The position numbers and the translations under genes are program-made. A stretch of DNA of 11,660 nucleotides from Pseudodesulfovibrio sp. (GTDB lineage: Bacteria > Desulfobacterota > Desulfovibrionia > Desulfovibrionales > Desulfovibrionaceae), in contig JAFLJW010000252.1 of assembly GCA_022712815.1 (NCBI GenBank), positions 1 through 11,660 of the forward strand. The letters are read 5' to 3'. The notes under the pieces are model-generated. The model was given only the letters and a program-made list of their open reading frames with translations. It searched no databases and was not told where the DNA came from. This document shows positions 1-7,361 of this stretch, piece after piece (positions within the stretch are counted from its first letter, which is position 1; each line of letters starts with the position of its first letter).

Positions 1-935
1 ATTGAGGGGTAGTAGCTGAATTTGTGCCCAATGCGGTTTTTGAGCCGGTGGGCCTTGGTAGGCCTGGGATTGTGTCCGCTGGCTTCCTGGGTAAAGAGGC
101 TGGACATGCAATTGTCCCAGGTCCGAAGCCGGACCCCTTCCCTGCCACACTTTTCATCGGTGATATTGAAACAATAACAGGTGGGACAAAGGTAAGTGCA
201 GGCACCGCAACTGATACATTTGCTTGAAACATCTTCCCAGAATGCCATGTCGTCGAACAGGGCCAGAAGCTTGTCCTGCGCTCCGGAAATGTCCGGGGCC
301 TCACCCATGAGTTCATTGGCTTTCTGTTTGACGTTCTCGGCCTCGCCGGTCTTGCCGTCACCATCTGCAAGCAGGGAACTTCCAAGCAACCCCTTGCCTG
401 TCTCAGTGATTCCTTCCAGCAGCCAGCCGCCGGTGACAGGTGTCATGAGAACATCAGACCCATCGGGCGAGGCAGGACCGCCGCCGACCCAATTGCAGAA
501 ACAGGTGGTGGCCGGTTTTTCACAGACAAGGCTGATCAGGGCCGTATTCTGACGGCGGGCAAGGTAGTTCTTGTCCATGACCTTGTCCGAACAATAGACA
601 CGATCAAATGTCTTGAATCCCGCCGCATCGCAGCTTCGTCCACCGATGACGATGGTAGGGGTATCATCTATTTTTTCGTGCAATTTCAGAGAGACATTCT
701 GAATGGCTTCGGGGTCTTTTGAATACCTGAAAGTCATCAGCGAGTCGCACTGAGGGAAGATGGAACTCTTGGGCGAAACCGTGGCGCGTTCCGTCAGGAC
801 AGGCTCACTTTCTTCGTCAAAGAGGCGGAATACGACCGCATTCCCTTCCTTTTTGGGCACAAAAGTACGATGTGTTTCGGCCAGCTCTTTCAACCAGGGA
901 ACCAGTTGCTCATTTGCAAGAAACTTAGCGGGCAT
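1..935 (-). CDS. flxB: FlxB, iron-sulfur subunit of the FlxABCD-HdrABC NADH dehydrogenase complex (partial, C-terminus off the left edge)
   Basis: Reading from ATG at 935 to the window edge gives 311 complete codons with no stop, so the 3' end is missing. FlxB is thought to carry electrons between the flavoprotein FlxA and the FlxD/Hdr side in the cytoplasm. Visible motifs are a glycine-rich stretch CFCNWVGGGP (about residues 153-162) and a ferredoxin motif with C240, C243, C246 and C250, followed at once by two further cysteines (C253 and C255, CPTCYC). By homology to FlxB/AsrA-like dicluster proteins a second CxxCxxC cluster should follow just outside the window. The start is set by a TAATG overlap with the flxC stop and a GAGGGG Shine-Dalgarno 6 nt upstream. 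flxA is expected next. The name rests on gene order plus motif content; annotation programs would probably say 4Fe-4S dicluster protein. Confidence 0.88.
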   Translation of the reverse strand, partial: MPAKFLANEQLVPWLKELAETHRTFVPKKEGNAVVFRLFDEESEPVLTERATVSPKSSIFPQCDSLMTFRYSKDPEAIQNVSLKLHEKIDDTPTIVIGGRSCDAAGFKTFDRVYCSDKVMDKNYLARRQNTALISLVCEKPATTCFCNWVGGGPASPDGSDVLMTPVTGGWLLEGITETGKGLLGSSLLADGDGKTGEAENVKQKANELMGEAPDISGAQDKLLALFDDMAFWEDVSSKCISCGACTYLCPTCYCFNITDEKCGREGVRLRTWDNCMSSLFTQEASGHNPRPTKAHRLKNRIGHKFSYYPS

Positions 936-1888
936 TACCATCCCCTCTCATTGATATTGTCTTCTTCAACCTTAAAGGAAAGCAACGGGGTCTTGGCATC
1001 GATGAGCGTACCCGCCTTGTATGCAAAAAGTTCTTTGATTTCCTTATTCATCTTTCGTTTGAGCAGAAGCAGAGGCAGGCCTACCGGACAGGCCCGCTCA
1101 CATTCGCCACACTCGGTGCAGCGACCTGCGAGGTGCATGGAATGAATCATCTGAAAAAACCACTTGTTCTGTACGGTGTCTTCCTGGGTGATCCAATGCG
1201 GGTCACGGCTCTGGGCCACGCAGTGATCCCGGCACACACACATGGGACAGGCGTTGCGGCAGGCGTAGCAACTCACACAACGGCTCATGTTACTCACCCA
1301 GAAGGCCATCCGGTCTTCCAGGCTCATGTCCTCGAATTCATCCACGTCCGTGTACTCGTCTTCAGCTTCCTCGGTGATTGGATCACCGATGAACACGTCC
1401 GAGAGCAGCGCGTTATGGTATTGACACCGGCTACACTTGTTGGCGGCAACATCTTCCAGCTTGAACGCATGGTTCGTGCCGTCCACGGTTATGTTCAGGG
1501 AATCCCCGTCTACTTCGGTACTTTCAATGTAGTCGAGCGAGCCAAGGTTATCCTGAATTTTTCGCAGGGACACGACCCCGGTGCAGGGCAGGCCGAACAC
1601 CATGATATCGTCGCGCTTGATCAGTTTTTCCTGAAGCAACTGGATGACGGAACGGCTGTCGCAACCCTTGACGACCACGCCGACCTTCTTCCCCTTGAGA
1701 GAAGGAAGGTAGGTGGCGAGGTTGTGTACGCACAGTGGTCCCCATATCATCTTGTCCACATCATCCTCGGTCCGCATGAACAGCGGGCTTGCGCGCAGGG
1801 AATCAAATCCCTGCTCCCAGCCGACAACCATGTCGAGTTCGGGGAGGTTTTCTTTTATTTTCTCTTTCAATTCATTCAGATACTGCAT
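935..1888 (-). CDS. flxC: FlxC, 4Fe-4S dicluster subunit of the Flx-Hdr complex
   Basis: This 317-residue soluble protein is expected to relay electrons in the Flx NADH dehydrogenase module. The N-terminal two thirds resemble the F420-hydrogenase beta-like iron-sulfur proteins, with scattered cysteines (C53, C76, C102, C152, C155). The C-terminal third holds two ferredoxin motifs, C204-C207-C210-C214 with trailing C217 and C219 (CPMCVC), and C257-C260-C263-C267. An upstream in-frame ATG at 1900 would add four residues (MENT). I prefer 1888 because GGAG at 1898-1895 is 6 nt upstream of it, whereas nothing like a Shine-Dalgarno precedes 1900. The stop TAA overlaps the flxB ATG by one base, suggesting coupled translation. 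An acidic linker (about 172-192) separates the two parts. Family placement is firm; the exact electron route is not known from sequence. Confidence 0.9.
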   Translation of the reverse strand: MQYLNELKEKIKENLPELDMVVGWEQGFDSLRASPLFMRTEDDVDKMIWGPLCVHNLATYLPSLKGKKVGVVVKGCDSRSVIQLLQEKLIKRDDIMVFGLPCTGVVSLRKIQDNLGSLDYIESTEVDGDSLNITVDGTNHAFKLEDVAANKCSRCQYHNALLSDVFIGDPITEEAEDEYTDVDEFEDMSLEDRMAFWVSNMSRCVSCYACRNACPMCVCRDHCVAQSRDPHWITQEDTVQNKWFFQMIHSMHLAGRCTECGECERACPVGLPLLLLKRKMNKEIKELFAYKAGTLIDAKTPLLSFKVEEDNINERGW

Positions 1889-1894
1889 TGTATT

Positions 1895-1898
1895 CTCC
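1895..1898 (-). promoter_or_regulatory. Ribosome binding site that decides the flxC start
   Basis: GGAG on the minus strand lies 6 nt before the ATG at 1888. It sits just inside the longer reading frame that begins at 1900, so it favours the shorter 317-residue protein. Confidence 0.55.
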
Positions 1899-1912
1899 AT
1901 GAAATACGGCCA

Positions 1913-2377
1913 TTACAGGGCGGTTGCAGCCAGGATTTGGGCCTTGGCAATCATGGTGGCATCAATCACGGGTGCGGGACCCAGTTCGTGAATGCCCTCC
2001 GTGAATTTTTCCACCACGGTTTTCCATTTCTGGCCTTCGGACGCAGAGACCCACGTGTATTCAAACCGCCGTGTATCAATGCCCAGTACGGGCAGAAACC
2101 GTTTGAGCACTTCAAGCCGCCGCCGGGCATAATAATTGCCTTCCGAATAATGGCAATCCCGGGGGTGACAGCCTGAGACGAGCACTCCGTCGGCTCCGTT
2201 GACCAGGCTTTTCAGTACGAACAGCGGATCAACGCGGCCCGAACATGGAACACGGATAATGCGCAGATCCGTGGGTTGCTGGAAGCGTCCCACACCGGCG
2301 GTGTCGGCACCGCCGTAGGAACACCAGTTACAAAGAAAGCCGACTATTCGAAGCTCTTTTCCAGAGTCTGCTGACAT
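1913..2377 (-). CDS. flxD: FlxD, MvhD-type [2Fe-2S] electron transfer subunit
   Basis: This 154-residue protein matches the MvhD / hydrogenase delta subunit family, which passes electrons into HdrA; in methanogens MvhD binds one [2Fe-2S] cluster. Five conserved cysteines are visible: C16 and C19 in the signature FLCNWCSYGGAD, C45 in VPCSGR, and C70 and C75 in GCHPRDC. The length is normal for a stand-alone MvhD. The start at 2377 lies 34 nt inside the end of hdrA, with GGAGGT at 2392-2387 giving a strong Shine-Dalgarno 9 nt upstream. This overlap with hdrA agrees with a direct FlxD-HdrA contact. In the Flx system FlxD replaces the hydrogenase link of MvhADG-Hdr and connects to FlxABC instead (established for the D. 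vulgaris family). Confidence 0.93.
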   Translation of the reverse strand: MSADSGKELRIVGFLCNWCSYGGADTAGVGRFQQPTDLRIIRVPCSGRVDPLFVLKSLVNGADGVLVSGCHPRDCHYSEGNYYARRRLEVLKRFLPVLGIDTRRFEYTWVSASEGQKWKTVVEKFTEGIHELGPAPVIDATMIAKAQILAATAL

Positions 2378-4323
2378 AATACATTGACCTCCGCGAGAAT
2401 CTGGTTGTCAGTAAAGTTTTGCAATTGAATGGCACCTTGGGGGCAAGTGGATGTGCAGATGCCGCATCCCTGGCAAATAGTTTCAATGACGTTGCTCTTT
2501 GTCATGCCACGGAAATCAATTTCCTCGATGGCTCCAAAGGGGCAGGTCTCGATACATTTGCCGCAACCCACGCAGCGTTTGATATCCACGACGGAAACCT
2601 GAGGATCGCTTTCAAGCTGATCCTTGGAAAACAGGACAAGTACCTTGGCAGCGGCTGCGCTTCCTTGCCCGACCGATTGCGGGATATCCTTGGGGCCTTG
2701 ACAGGAGCCGGCAAGGAACACACCGGCAGTATTGGTCTCTACAGGACGCAGCTTGGGATGGCTCTCCATGTAAAATCCATAGTTATCATAGGAGATACGC
2801 AATTTTTCGGCCAATTTCGAGGCTCCTACGGCAGACTCGGCACCAACGGCCAGGACCACCAGATCCGCCTCGATCTCTACCTGCTTTCCAAGCAGGGTGT
2901 CCGCTCCGCGAACCACCAGACTGCCGTTCTTGGGGTAGAGCATGGAAACCCGACCACGCACATACTGCGTTCCGTATTCTTCCATGGCCCGGCGAATAAA
3001 CTCGTCATAGAGTTTTCCGGGGGCACGGATGTCCATGTAAAAGACATAAGATTGGGAATCAGGCATGTGGTCTTTGGTCAAAATAGCCTGTTTTGCCGTA
3101 TACATGCAGCAGAATCCAGAGCAATATGGACGTCCAATGGATTTGTCCCTGGACCCGACACACTGAATGAAGACTATGGTCTTCGGCTCTTTTCCATCAG
3201 AGGGACGCTTAACATGCCCCCCGGTTGGGCCGGAGGCCGAAAGCAGCCGCTCGTACTGCATGGAGGTGATAACGTCGGGATAGCGACCACCGCCGTATTC
3301 TCCATACTTGGTATAGTCGAAAAGGTCGTAACCCGTGGCAACAATGATTGCGCCCACAGGCTCAGTAACTATTTCATCCTGCTGGTCATATTGAATTGCA
3401 TTTGTGGGACATACTTTTGCACATATGCCACATTTGTCTTTGATCAATTTGATACAAAAATCGGCATCAATTGAAGCTTTCTTGGGGATTGCCTGGGGAA
3501 AGAGGATGTTGATGGCCGTGGTGGTGCCGACTTCTTCATTGAAGTAGTCCGTGGATTTCTTGCTTGGACATTTTTCCATGCAGAGTCCGCATCCGGTACA
3601 TGCATCCCAGTCCACGTAGGTGGCTTTTTTCGTGATGGCGACCTGATAGTTACCTACATAGCCATCAATTTTTTCCACTTCCGAAGCGGCGTAGAGCGTG
3701 ATGTTCGGATGCTGGGCAACGTCCACCATCTTGGGGCCAAGAATGCAACTGGAACAGTCCACAGTCGGGAAGGTCTTGTCCAGCTTGGACATCTTTCCGC
3801 CGATGGAAGTGGTCTTTTCCACAAGGATGACATCGAGTCCTCCATCTGCACAGTCGAGGGCGGCCTGGATACCGGCAACACCGCCGCCTATGACGAGGAC
3901 GCGCTTGTTGATATCGAATTTCTTTGAAATGAGAGCCTTGCCCTGCGTGAGCTTGGCAACAGCCATGGCCACGAGGTCCAACGCCTTTTTGGTGTTGGCT
4001 TCCTTGTCCTTGCCTACCCAGGAGACATGCTCGCGGATATTGGCCATTTCAAACATGTATCGGTTCAGACCCGCCCGTTCCAAAGTCTTGCGAAAGGTGG
4101 GTTCATGCATGCGGGGCGTGCAGGAAGCGACCACGACACCGTCAAGATCAAGATCCTTGATGGCGTTGATGATACCGTCCTGACCAGGTTCCGAGCAAGC
4201 GTACATAGTGTCGCTGGCAAAGGCCACATCAGGCAGTTTGCGGGCCTCTTCGGCTACTTTGACAACATCAACGGTGCCTGCAATGTTACTGCCGCAATGA
4301 CAGACGAAAACTCCTATTTTCAT
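2344..4323 (-). CDS. hdrA: HdrA, FAD/iron-sulfur electron-bifurcating subunit
   Basis: HdrA is the flavin subunit where electron bifurcation takes place in heterodisulfide-reductase-type complexes. The 659-residue protein is full length. Features in order are an N-terminal cysteine domain (C8, C10, C43, C68), a dinucleotide-binding GGGVAG at 146-151 for FAD, DCSSC at 189-193, two ferredoxin motifs at C242-C252 and C290-C305, the conserved CSGFCC at 401-406, and a C-terminal two-cluster ferredoxin domain (C584-C594 and C617-C627). No in-frame TGA is present, so this is not a selenocysteine form. I chose ATG at 4323, which gives the family-typical MKIGVFVCHCGSN start. A GTG at 4335 is also in frame, but the AAGGAG at 4340-4335 overlaps it and sits 11 nt before the ATG. 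It begins 1 nt after the hdrB stop and overlaps flxD by 34 nt. Confidence 0.95.
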   Translation of the reverse strand: MKIGVFVCHCGSNIAGTVDVVKVAEEARKLPDVAFASDTMYACSEPGQDGIINAIKDLDLDGVVVASCTPRMHEPTFRKTLERAGLNRYMFEMANIREHVSWVGKDKEANTKKALDLVAMAVAKLTQGKALISKKFDINKRVLVIGGGVAGIQAALDCADGGLDVILVEKTTSIGGKMSKLDKTFPTVDCSSCILGPKMVDVAQHPNITLYAASEVEKIDGYVGNYQVAITKKATYVDWDACTGCGLCMEKCPSKKSTDYFNEEVGTTTAINILFPQAIPKKASIDADFCIKLIKDKCGICAKVCPTNAIQYDQQDEIVTEPVGAIIVATGYDLFDYTKYGEYGGGRYPDVITSMQYERLLSASGPTGGHVKRPSDGKEPKTIVFIQCVGSRDKSIGRPYCSGFCCMYTAKQAILTKDHMPDSQSYVFYMDIRAPGKLYDEFIRRAMEEYGTQYVRGRVSMLYPKNGSLVVRGADTLLGKQVEIEADLVVLAVGAESAVGASKLAEKLRISYDNYGFYMESHPKLRPVETNTAGVFLAGSCQGPKDIPQSVGQGSAAAAKVLVLFSKDQLESDPQVSVVDIKRCVGCGKCIETCPFGAIEEIDFRGMTKSNVIETICQGCGICTSTCPQGAIQLQNFTDNQILAEVNVLCQQTLEKSFE

Positions 4324-4324
4324 G

Positions 4325-5251
4325 CTAGTTGCCACTCCTTCGGACTACGCTCTCTTCGAGAGCTTCGGCCTTTCTGGCTTCCATTTTGCGGAACGCCTTT
4401 CCGGGGTCCACACACAGCTTCTTCATGCCCAGGTCTGCTTCGTCCAGCCCCAGAGCCATTCCGATGAGTTGTGTGTAGTAAAAGATGGGCATTGCATGGT
4501 TGGTCTTGTTGGCGGAATTGATCTGGCCCTGTCGCAAATCCAGATTCATCTGGCACAGGGGACAGGCCGTGACCATCGCTTCCGCGCCACAGTCTTCAGC
4601 CGCGTCCAGCAATTTGCCGGACAGATGCATGACGATGTCCTTGCGGGCAACTCCGTAAGAAGCCCCGCAACATTCGACTTTCAGGGGAAATGGGGTAATT
4701 TCAATACCCAGAGCCTCCATGAGGCGGTCCATGGCGATGGGATTTTCACAATCATCAAAATCCATGACATCGGGTGGGCGATTCATGATGCAACCGTAAT
4801 AGGGAGCAAGTTTCATCCCGGTCAGGGGACGAACCACTTTTTCCTTGAGCTTTTCTGGTCCCACCTGTTCGTAAATGACTTGCAGAACAGACATGATCGG
4901 CAATGTATTGTTGACCGGTTTTTCCAGAAGTGCGTTGGTTTTCGCCCTGAAAGTTTCGTCTTTCATCCTGTGGCTGGCGGTCTTCAGGTTGGTCAGGCAA
5001 CTGGGACAGGGTGTAATCACGCCGTTGACAATCATGCCCTCGGCCTGACCCAGGTTACGAGCTGACAGAGCAGCGGACAGGGTGTGGTCCACGGTGTGTG
5101 CGGGAGTGGACCCGCAACAACTCCAGTCAGGAATCTCCTGAAGAGTAATCCCCAAGGCCTTGCAGACGGCCTGACTGGATTGCTCGTACTCGATGGAGGT
5201 GCCTTGGCCGGAACATCCAGGGTAATATGCATAAGAGAGAGAAGAACTCAC
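4325..5251 (-). CDS. hdrB: HdrB, CCG-domain catalytic subunit of heterodisulfide reductase-like complex
   Basis: HdrB carries the disulfide-reducing site. Both CCG cysteine sets are complete: C13, C45-C46, C82, C85 and C154, C194-C195, C230, C233. In methanogen HdrB such motifs hold two non-cubane [4Fe-4S] clusters that cleave the heterodisulfide. In sulfate reducers the substrate is unlikely to be CoM-S-S-CoB; a DsrC-type thiol/disulfide has been proposed (inference here, as dsrC is not in the window). Length is 308 residues, typical for the family. The start is GTG at 5251, overlapping the hdrC TGA as GTGA, with GAGGAG at 5265-5260 placed 8 nt upstream. The last 30 residues or so (RKMEARKAEALEE) are charged and helical and could be a subunit contact. 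Confidence 0.95.
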   Translation of the reverse strand: MSSSLSYAYYPGCSGQGTSIEYEQSSQAVCKALGITLQEIPDWSCCGSTPAHTVDHTLSAALSARNLGQAEGMIVNGVITPCPSCLTNLKTASHRMKDETFRAKTNALLEKPVNNTLPIMSVLQVIYEQVGPEKLKEKVVRPLTGMKLAPYYGCIMNRPPDVMDFDDCENPIAMDRLMEALGIEITPFPLKVECCGASYGVARKDIVMHLSGKLLDAAEDCGAEAMVTACPLCQMNLDLRQGQINSANKTNHAMPIFYYTQLIGMALGLDEADLGMKKLCVDPGKAFRKMEARKAEALEESVVRRSGN

Positions 5252-5808
5252 GAACTGCGCTCCTCATTAAAGCGTTTGAATATTTCACTGACTTCTTTCT
5301 TGCCGATCATCGTATGCGGCTTGAGACTCAGCTTGCCATTGGGTATGAGGTGCATCCCCAGATCAATGTCCGTAAACATACGCCCTGTCTTGGTCATGTA
5401 AGTGGCCATCAGACCCATTTCATGAACCCGTCCATGGCGTTCAACGGAACTCAGGAAAGCATCCCAGAAAATCTTGACTCTGCGTTCGGTTGCGTGACCG
5501 GCCCGACGGGACATGTGCCGCAGCACATCCATGATACGGGCGACATCTATGTCGTTGGGGCAACGAGTGGTGCAGGATTCACACGAAGCGCACAGCCACA
5601 AGGACTTGCAGGAAAGAACCTGCTCGCGCTGCCCGACCTGAACAAGACGCATCACCTGATTGACTGGGAGGTCGTAGAAAGTCGTGTACGGGCAACCGGC
5701 AGTACAGTTGCCGCATTGGTAGCAGAGACTCATGTCCTGCTCACTTTCCTTTTCCACCTGGTTAATAAAATCCGCATCACAAGCAGTATTGAGGCGTATT
5801 GTGTTCAT
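5248..5808 (-). CDS. hdrC: HdrC, two-[4Fe-4S] ferredoxin-like subunit
   Basis: HdrC links HdrA to HdrB by two cubane clusters. Both motifs are intact: CYQCGNCTAGCP (C29, C32, C35, C39) and CASCESCTTRCP (C73, C76, C79, C83). The length of 186 residues is usual for soluble HdrC, and no membrane segment is visible, so this is the cytoplasmic HdrABC type rather than the membrane-bound HdrDE type. I chose ATG at 5808 (MNTIRLNT). An in-frame TTG at 5835 would add nine residues but is a rare start codon. No strong Shine-Dalgarno precedes either site, which is odd for the first hdr gene after a 192-base gap. Its TGA overlaps the hdrB GTG by four bases. Confidence 0.93.
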   Translation of the reverse strand: MNTIRLNTACDADFINQVEKESEQDMSLCYQCGNCTAGCPYTTFYDLPVNQVMRLVQVGQREQVLSCKSLWLCASCESCTTRCPNDIDVARIMDVLRHMSRRAGHATERRVKIFWDAFLSSVERHGRVHEMGLMATYMTKTGRMFTDIDLGMHLIPNGKLSLKPHTMIGKKEVSEIFKRFNEERSS

Positions 5809-5896
5809 AGGGGCGCGTTCCGCATTGTTGTGCAAAGTTGGGGCTTTCTTTGCTGTTTAAACTCAGTAGGTTCATTGCCCGGTTGTCTTCGGTAAT

Positions 5897-5931
5897 ACGG
5901 AAGGATCAGAAAACCATCTGACTCTATCCGT
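5897..5931 (-). other. Imperfect hairpin in the adh-hdrC gap
   Basis: On either strand ACGGA (5897-5901) pairs with TCCGT (5927-5931). Inside this, ATCAGA (5905-5910) pairs with TCTGAC (5917-5922) with one G-U pair. It lies in the hdrC leader of the minus-strand transcript. It has no T-run behind it, so it is more likely mRNA structure than a terminator. The remaining sequence between adh and hdrC shows no promoter I can support. Confidence 0.3.
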
Positions 5932-5956
5932 TCTCTGTATAACCAGCAGACAGGAA

Positions 5957-5982
5957 CCCGGAGGCGGCAAGCCACCCCCGGG
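5957..5982 (-). terminator. Strong GC-rich hairpin after adh (partial terminator or processing site)
   Basis: In the minus-strand transcript an 11-bp stem forms between 5982-5972 and 5967-5957, closed by a CUUG loop. It includes two G-U pairs, so it is better matched as RNA of the minus strand than of the plus strand. It begins 18 nt after the adh stop codon. The following bases (TTCCTGTCTGCTGG) are only weakly T-rich, so complete termination is unlikely. A role in read-through control, or in protecting the 3' end of a separate adh mRNA, is my inference. Confidence 0.5.
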
Positions 5983-6000
5983 GGGAATTCAGATAGTTTC

Positions 6001-7182
6001 TTACAGAGCGGCCTTGTAGATGGCTCTGACATCGTCGTCGGTGGGACGACGCGGGTTGGTGAAACCGCATGCATCCTTCTGGGCATTGGCGGTCATGGTG
6101 TCGATATCCTTGGCGCTGACATTTTTGCCGTAGCGCTTGCCAAGTTCGATCAGGCCAGCCGGAATACCGACATCTTCGGACAATTTGCGGATGGCGCTCA
6201 GGCATTTCTCAGCGGCGTCACGCGGGGAGAGTCCTTCGACGTTCTCGCCCATGATTTCTGCCATCTTGACGAAGCGGTCAATCCTGGCGATGAGGTTGAA
6301 CTCTTCAACGTAAGGCAGCAGGATGGCGTTGCATTCGCCATGGGGCAGGTCGTAGAAACCGCCCAACTGGTGAGCCATTGCGTGAACGTGACCCAGGGAT
6401 GCGTTGTTGAATGCCATGCCGCCGAGGTACTGTGCGTAGCACATGCCTTCACGGGCATCGATGTCCTGACCGTTGGCAACTGCGCGGCGCAGGAACTGGA
6501 AGACCAATTCGATGGACTTTTCAGCACATGCATCGGTCATGGGGGTGGCGATGGTGGAAACGTATGCTTCAACGGAGTGAGTCAGAGCGTCCATGCCGGT
6601 GGCAGCAGTCAGCGCCGGGGGCATGCCCATCATCAGCAGCGGATCGTCAAGAGCGATACCGGGAGTTACGCGCCAGTCAATGATTGCCATTTTAACTTTG
6701 CGGGAAAGATCGGTAATAATACAGAAACGAGTCATTTCGGAAGCGGTACCGGCAGTGGTGTTCACTGCAATGTAAGGAGGCATGGGATTGCTGGACTTGT
6801 CCACGCCTTCGTAGTCATGAATCTTGCCGCCGTTGGCGATGACGAGGCCGACACCCTTGCCACAATCATGGGAGGAACCGCCACCCAGAGTGATCAGGCT
6901 GTCGCATTTTCCTTTCTTGTAGAATTCCACACCTTCGGCAACGTTGGCATCGGTCGGGTTCGGGATGGTCTTGTCATAGACTGCGTATTTCATCTTGGCG
7001 TCGTCGAGCAGGTCGGTGATCTGCTTCAGGATACCTGCGCCGACAATACCCCGGTCAGTAACGATCAGAGGCTTTTTACCGCCAAGGGCGCGAATCTTTA
7101 CGGGAATTTCCTTGGAAGCACCAATGCCGATAAGAGTAACGCTGGGAATAAAAAATCCGTTAACCTGTTCAACTACAGCCAT
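6001..7182 (-). CDS. adh: Iron-containing alcohol dehydrogenase (ethanol/acetaldehyde, NAD-linked)
   Basis: This 393-residue protein belongs to the group III Fe-dependent alcohol dehydrogenases (FucO/AdhB-like) and is the expected partner gene of hdr-flx. It should interconvert primary alcohols such as ethanol and their aldehydes with NAD(H) in the cytoplasm. The nucleotide-binding GGGSSHD lies at 100-106. All four metal ligands are present: D198 and H202 (MDALTHSVEAY), H267 (GHVHAMAH) and H281 (LPHGECNAILLP). The family signature CGFTNPR is near the C-terminus. The ATG at 7182 has a consensus AAGGAG 7 nt upstream (7195-7190). Expression is probably driven by the sigma-54 promoter at 7262-7277, with a leader of about 70 nt. 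It is the first gene of the adh-hdrCBA-flxDCB operon. Substrate choice cannot be proven from sequence. Confidence 0.95.
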   Translation of the reverse strand: MAVVEQVNGFFIPSVTLIGIGASKEIPVKIRALGGKKPLIVTDRGIVGAGILKQITDLLDDAKMKYAVYDKTIPNPTDANVAEGVEFYKKGKCDSLITLGGGSSHDCGKGVGLVIANGGKIHDYEGVDKSSNPMPPYIAVNTTAGTASEMTRFCIITDLSRKVKMAIIDWRVTPGIALDDPLLMMGMPPALTAATGMDALTHSVEAYVSTIATPMTDACAEKSIELVFQFLRRAVANGQDIDAREGMCYAQYLGGMAFNNASLGHVHAMAHQLGGFYDLPHGECNAILLPYVEEFNLIARIDRFVKMAEIMGENVEGLSPRDAAEKCLSAIRKLSEDVGIPAGLIELGKRYGKNVSAKDIDTMTANAQKDACGFTNPRRPTDDDVRAIYKAAL

Positions 7183-7216
7183 GACACAACTCCTTTTAAG
7201 TAGGGTTTAGTTGTTT

Positions 7217-7232
7217 GACGGAATAGTCCGTC
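7217..7232 (-). other. Perfect 6-bp hairpin in the adh 5' leader
   Basis: GACGGA at 7217-7222 and TCCGTC at 7227-7232 form a perfect inverted repeat with a 4-nt loop. It lies between the predicted transcription start (about 7251) and the adh ribosome site, within the first 35 nt of the mRNA. A 5' stem of this kind often stabilises a transcript, but it could also be an operator. I see no riboswitch-like structure. Confidence 0.4.
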
Positions 7233-7261
7233 TCGGTGACCACGATACTTGATCTCCATAA

Positions 7262-7277
7262 AGCAACTACCACGCCA
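7262..7277 (-). promoter_or_regulatory. Sigma-54 (-24/-12) promoter for adh-hdr-flx
   Basis: The minus strand reads TGGCGTG, four bases, then TTGCT. This matches the RpoN consensus TGGCACG-N4-TTGCW at all the critical bases (GG and GC with 10 bases between). The predicted start is near 7251, about 69 nt before the adh ATG. It faces adh, and the gene on its other side encodes a sigma-54 activator, which strongly supports a functional promoter. A 10-bp palindrome AAACGCGTTT (7277-7286) abuts its -24 side. Confidence 0.88.
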
Positions 7278-7288
7278 AACGCGTTTAG

Positions 7289-7302
7289 GCTGTAATTACA
7301 GC
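7289..7302. promoter_or_regulatory. 14-bp perfect palindrome next to the sigma-54 promoter
   Basis: GCTGTAATTACAGC is fully self-complementary. Its centre is about 45 bp upstream of the predicted start, too close for a usual NtrC-type enhancer but well placed for a second regulator or architectural protein. I do not recognise the site. Confidence 0.4.
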
Positions 7303-7340
7303 AAGTTAAAACATTCGGAGGTTTGACCTGACCAATTCGT

Positions 7341-7360
7341 GGGACAAAATACCCCGTCCC
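7341..7360. promoter_or_regulatory. Inverted repeat, candidate activator (enhancer) site 1
   Basis: GGGAC-N10-GTCCC has perfect 5-bp arms. Its centre at 7350.5 lies about 100 bp upstream of the predicted adh start, the usual place for an upstream activator sequence bound by a sigma-54 regulator. The assignment to the response regulator at 7500-8840 is an inference. Confidence 0.45.
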
Positions 7361-7361
7361 T

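Noticed and set aside
1133..2176. Long plus-strand open frame (347 codons)
   Set aside because: It lies opposite flxC and flxD, whose minus-strand products have complete iron-sulfur motifs; the plus-strand product shows no recognisable domain.
3108..3126. Selenocysteine form of HdrA at the conserved CSGFCC site
   Set aside because: All positions are ordinary cysteine codons and the frame has no internal TGA.
2419..3474. Plus-strand open frame (351 codons)
   Set aside because: It is antisense to hdrA and has low-information composition without family motifs.
5805..6086. Small minus-strand frame between adh and hdrC
   Set aside because: It begins inside adh in another frame and runs through the hairpin; no ribosome site or conserved feature.
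6340..7203. Plus-strand open frame (287 codons)
   Set aside because: It is antisense to adh; glycine/valine-rich composition is expected for the complement of a codon-biased gene.
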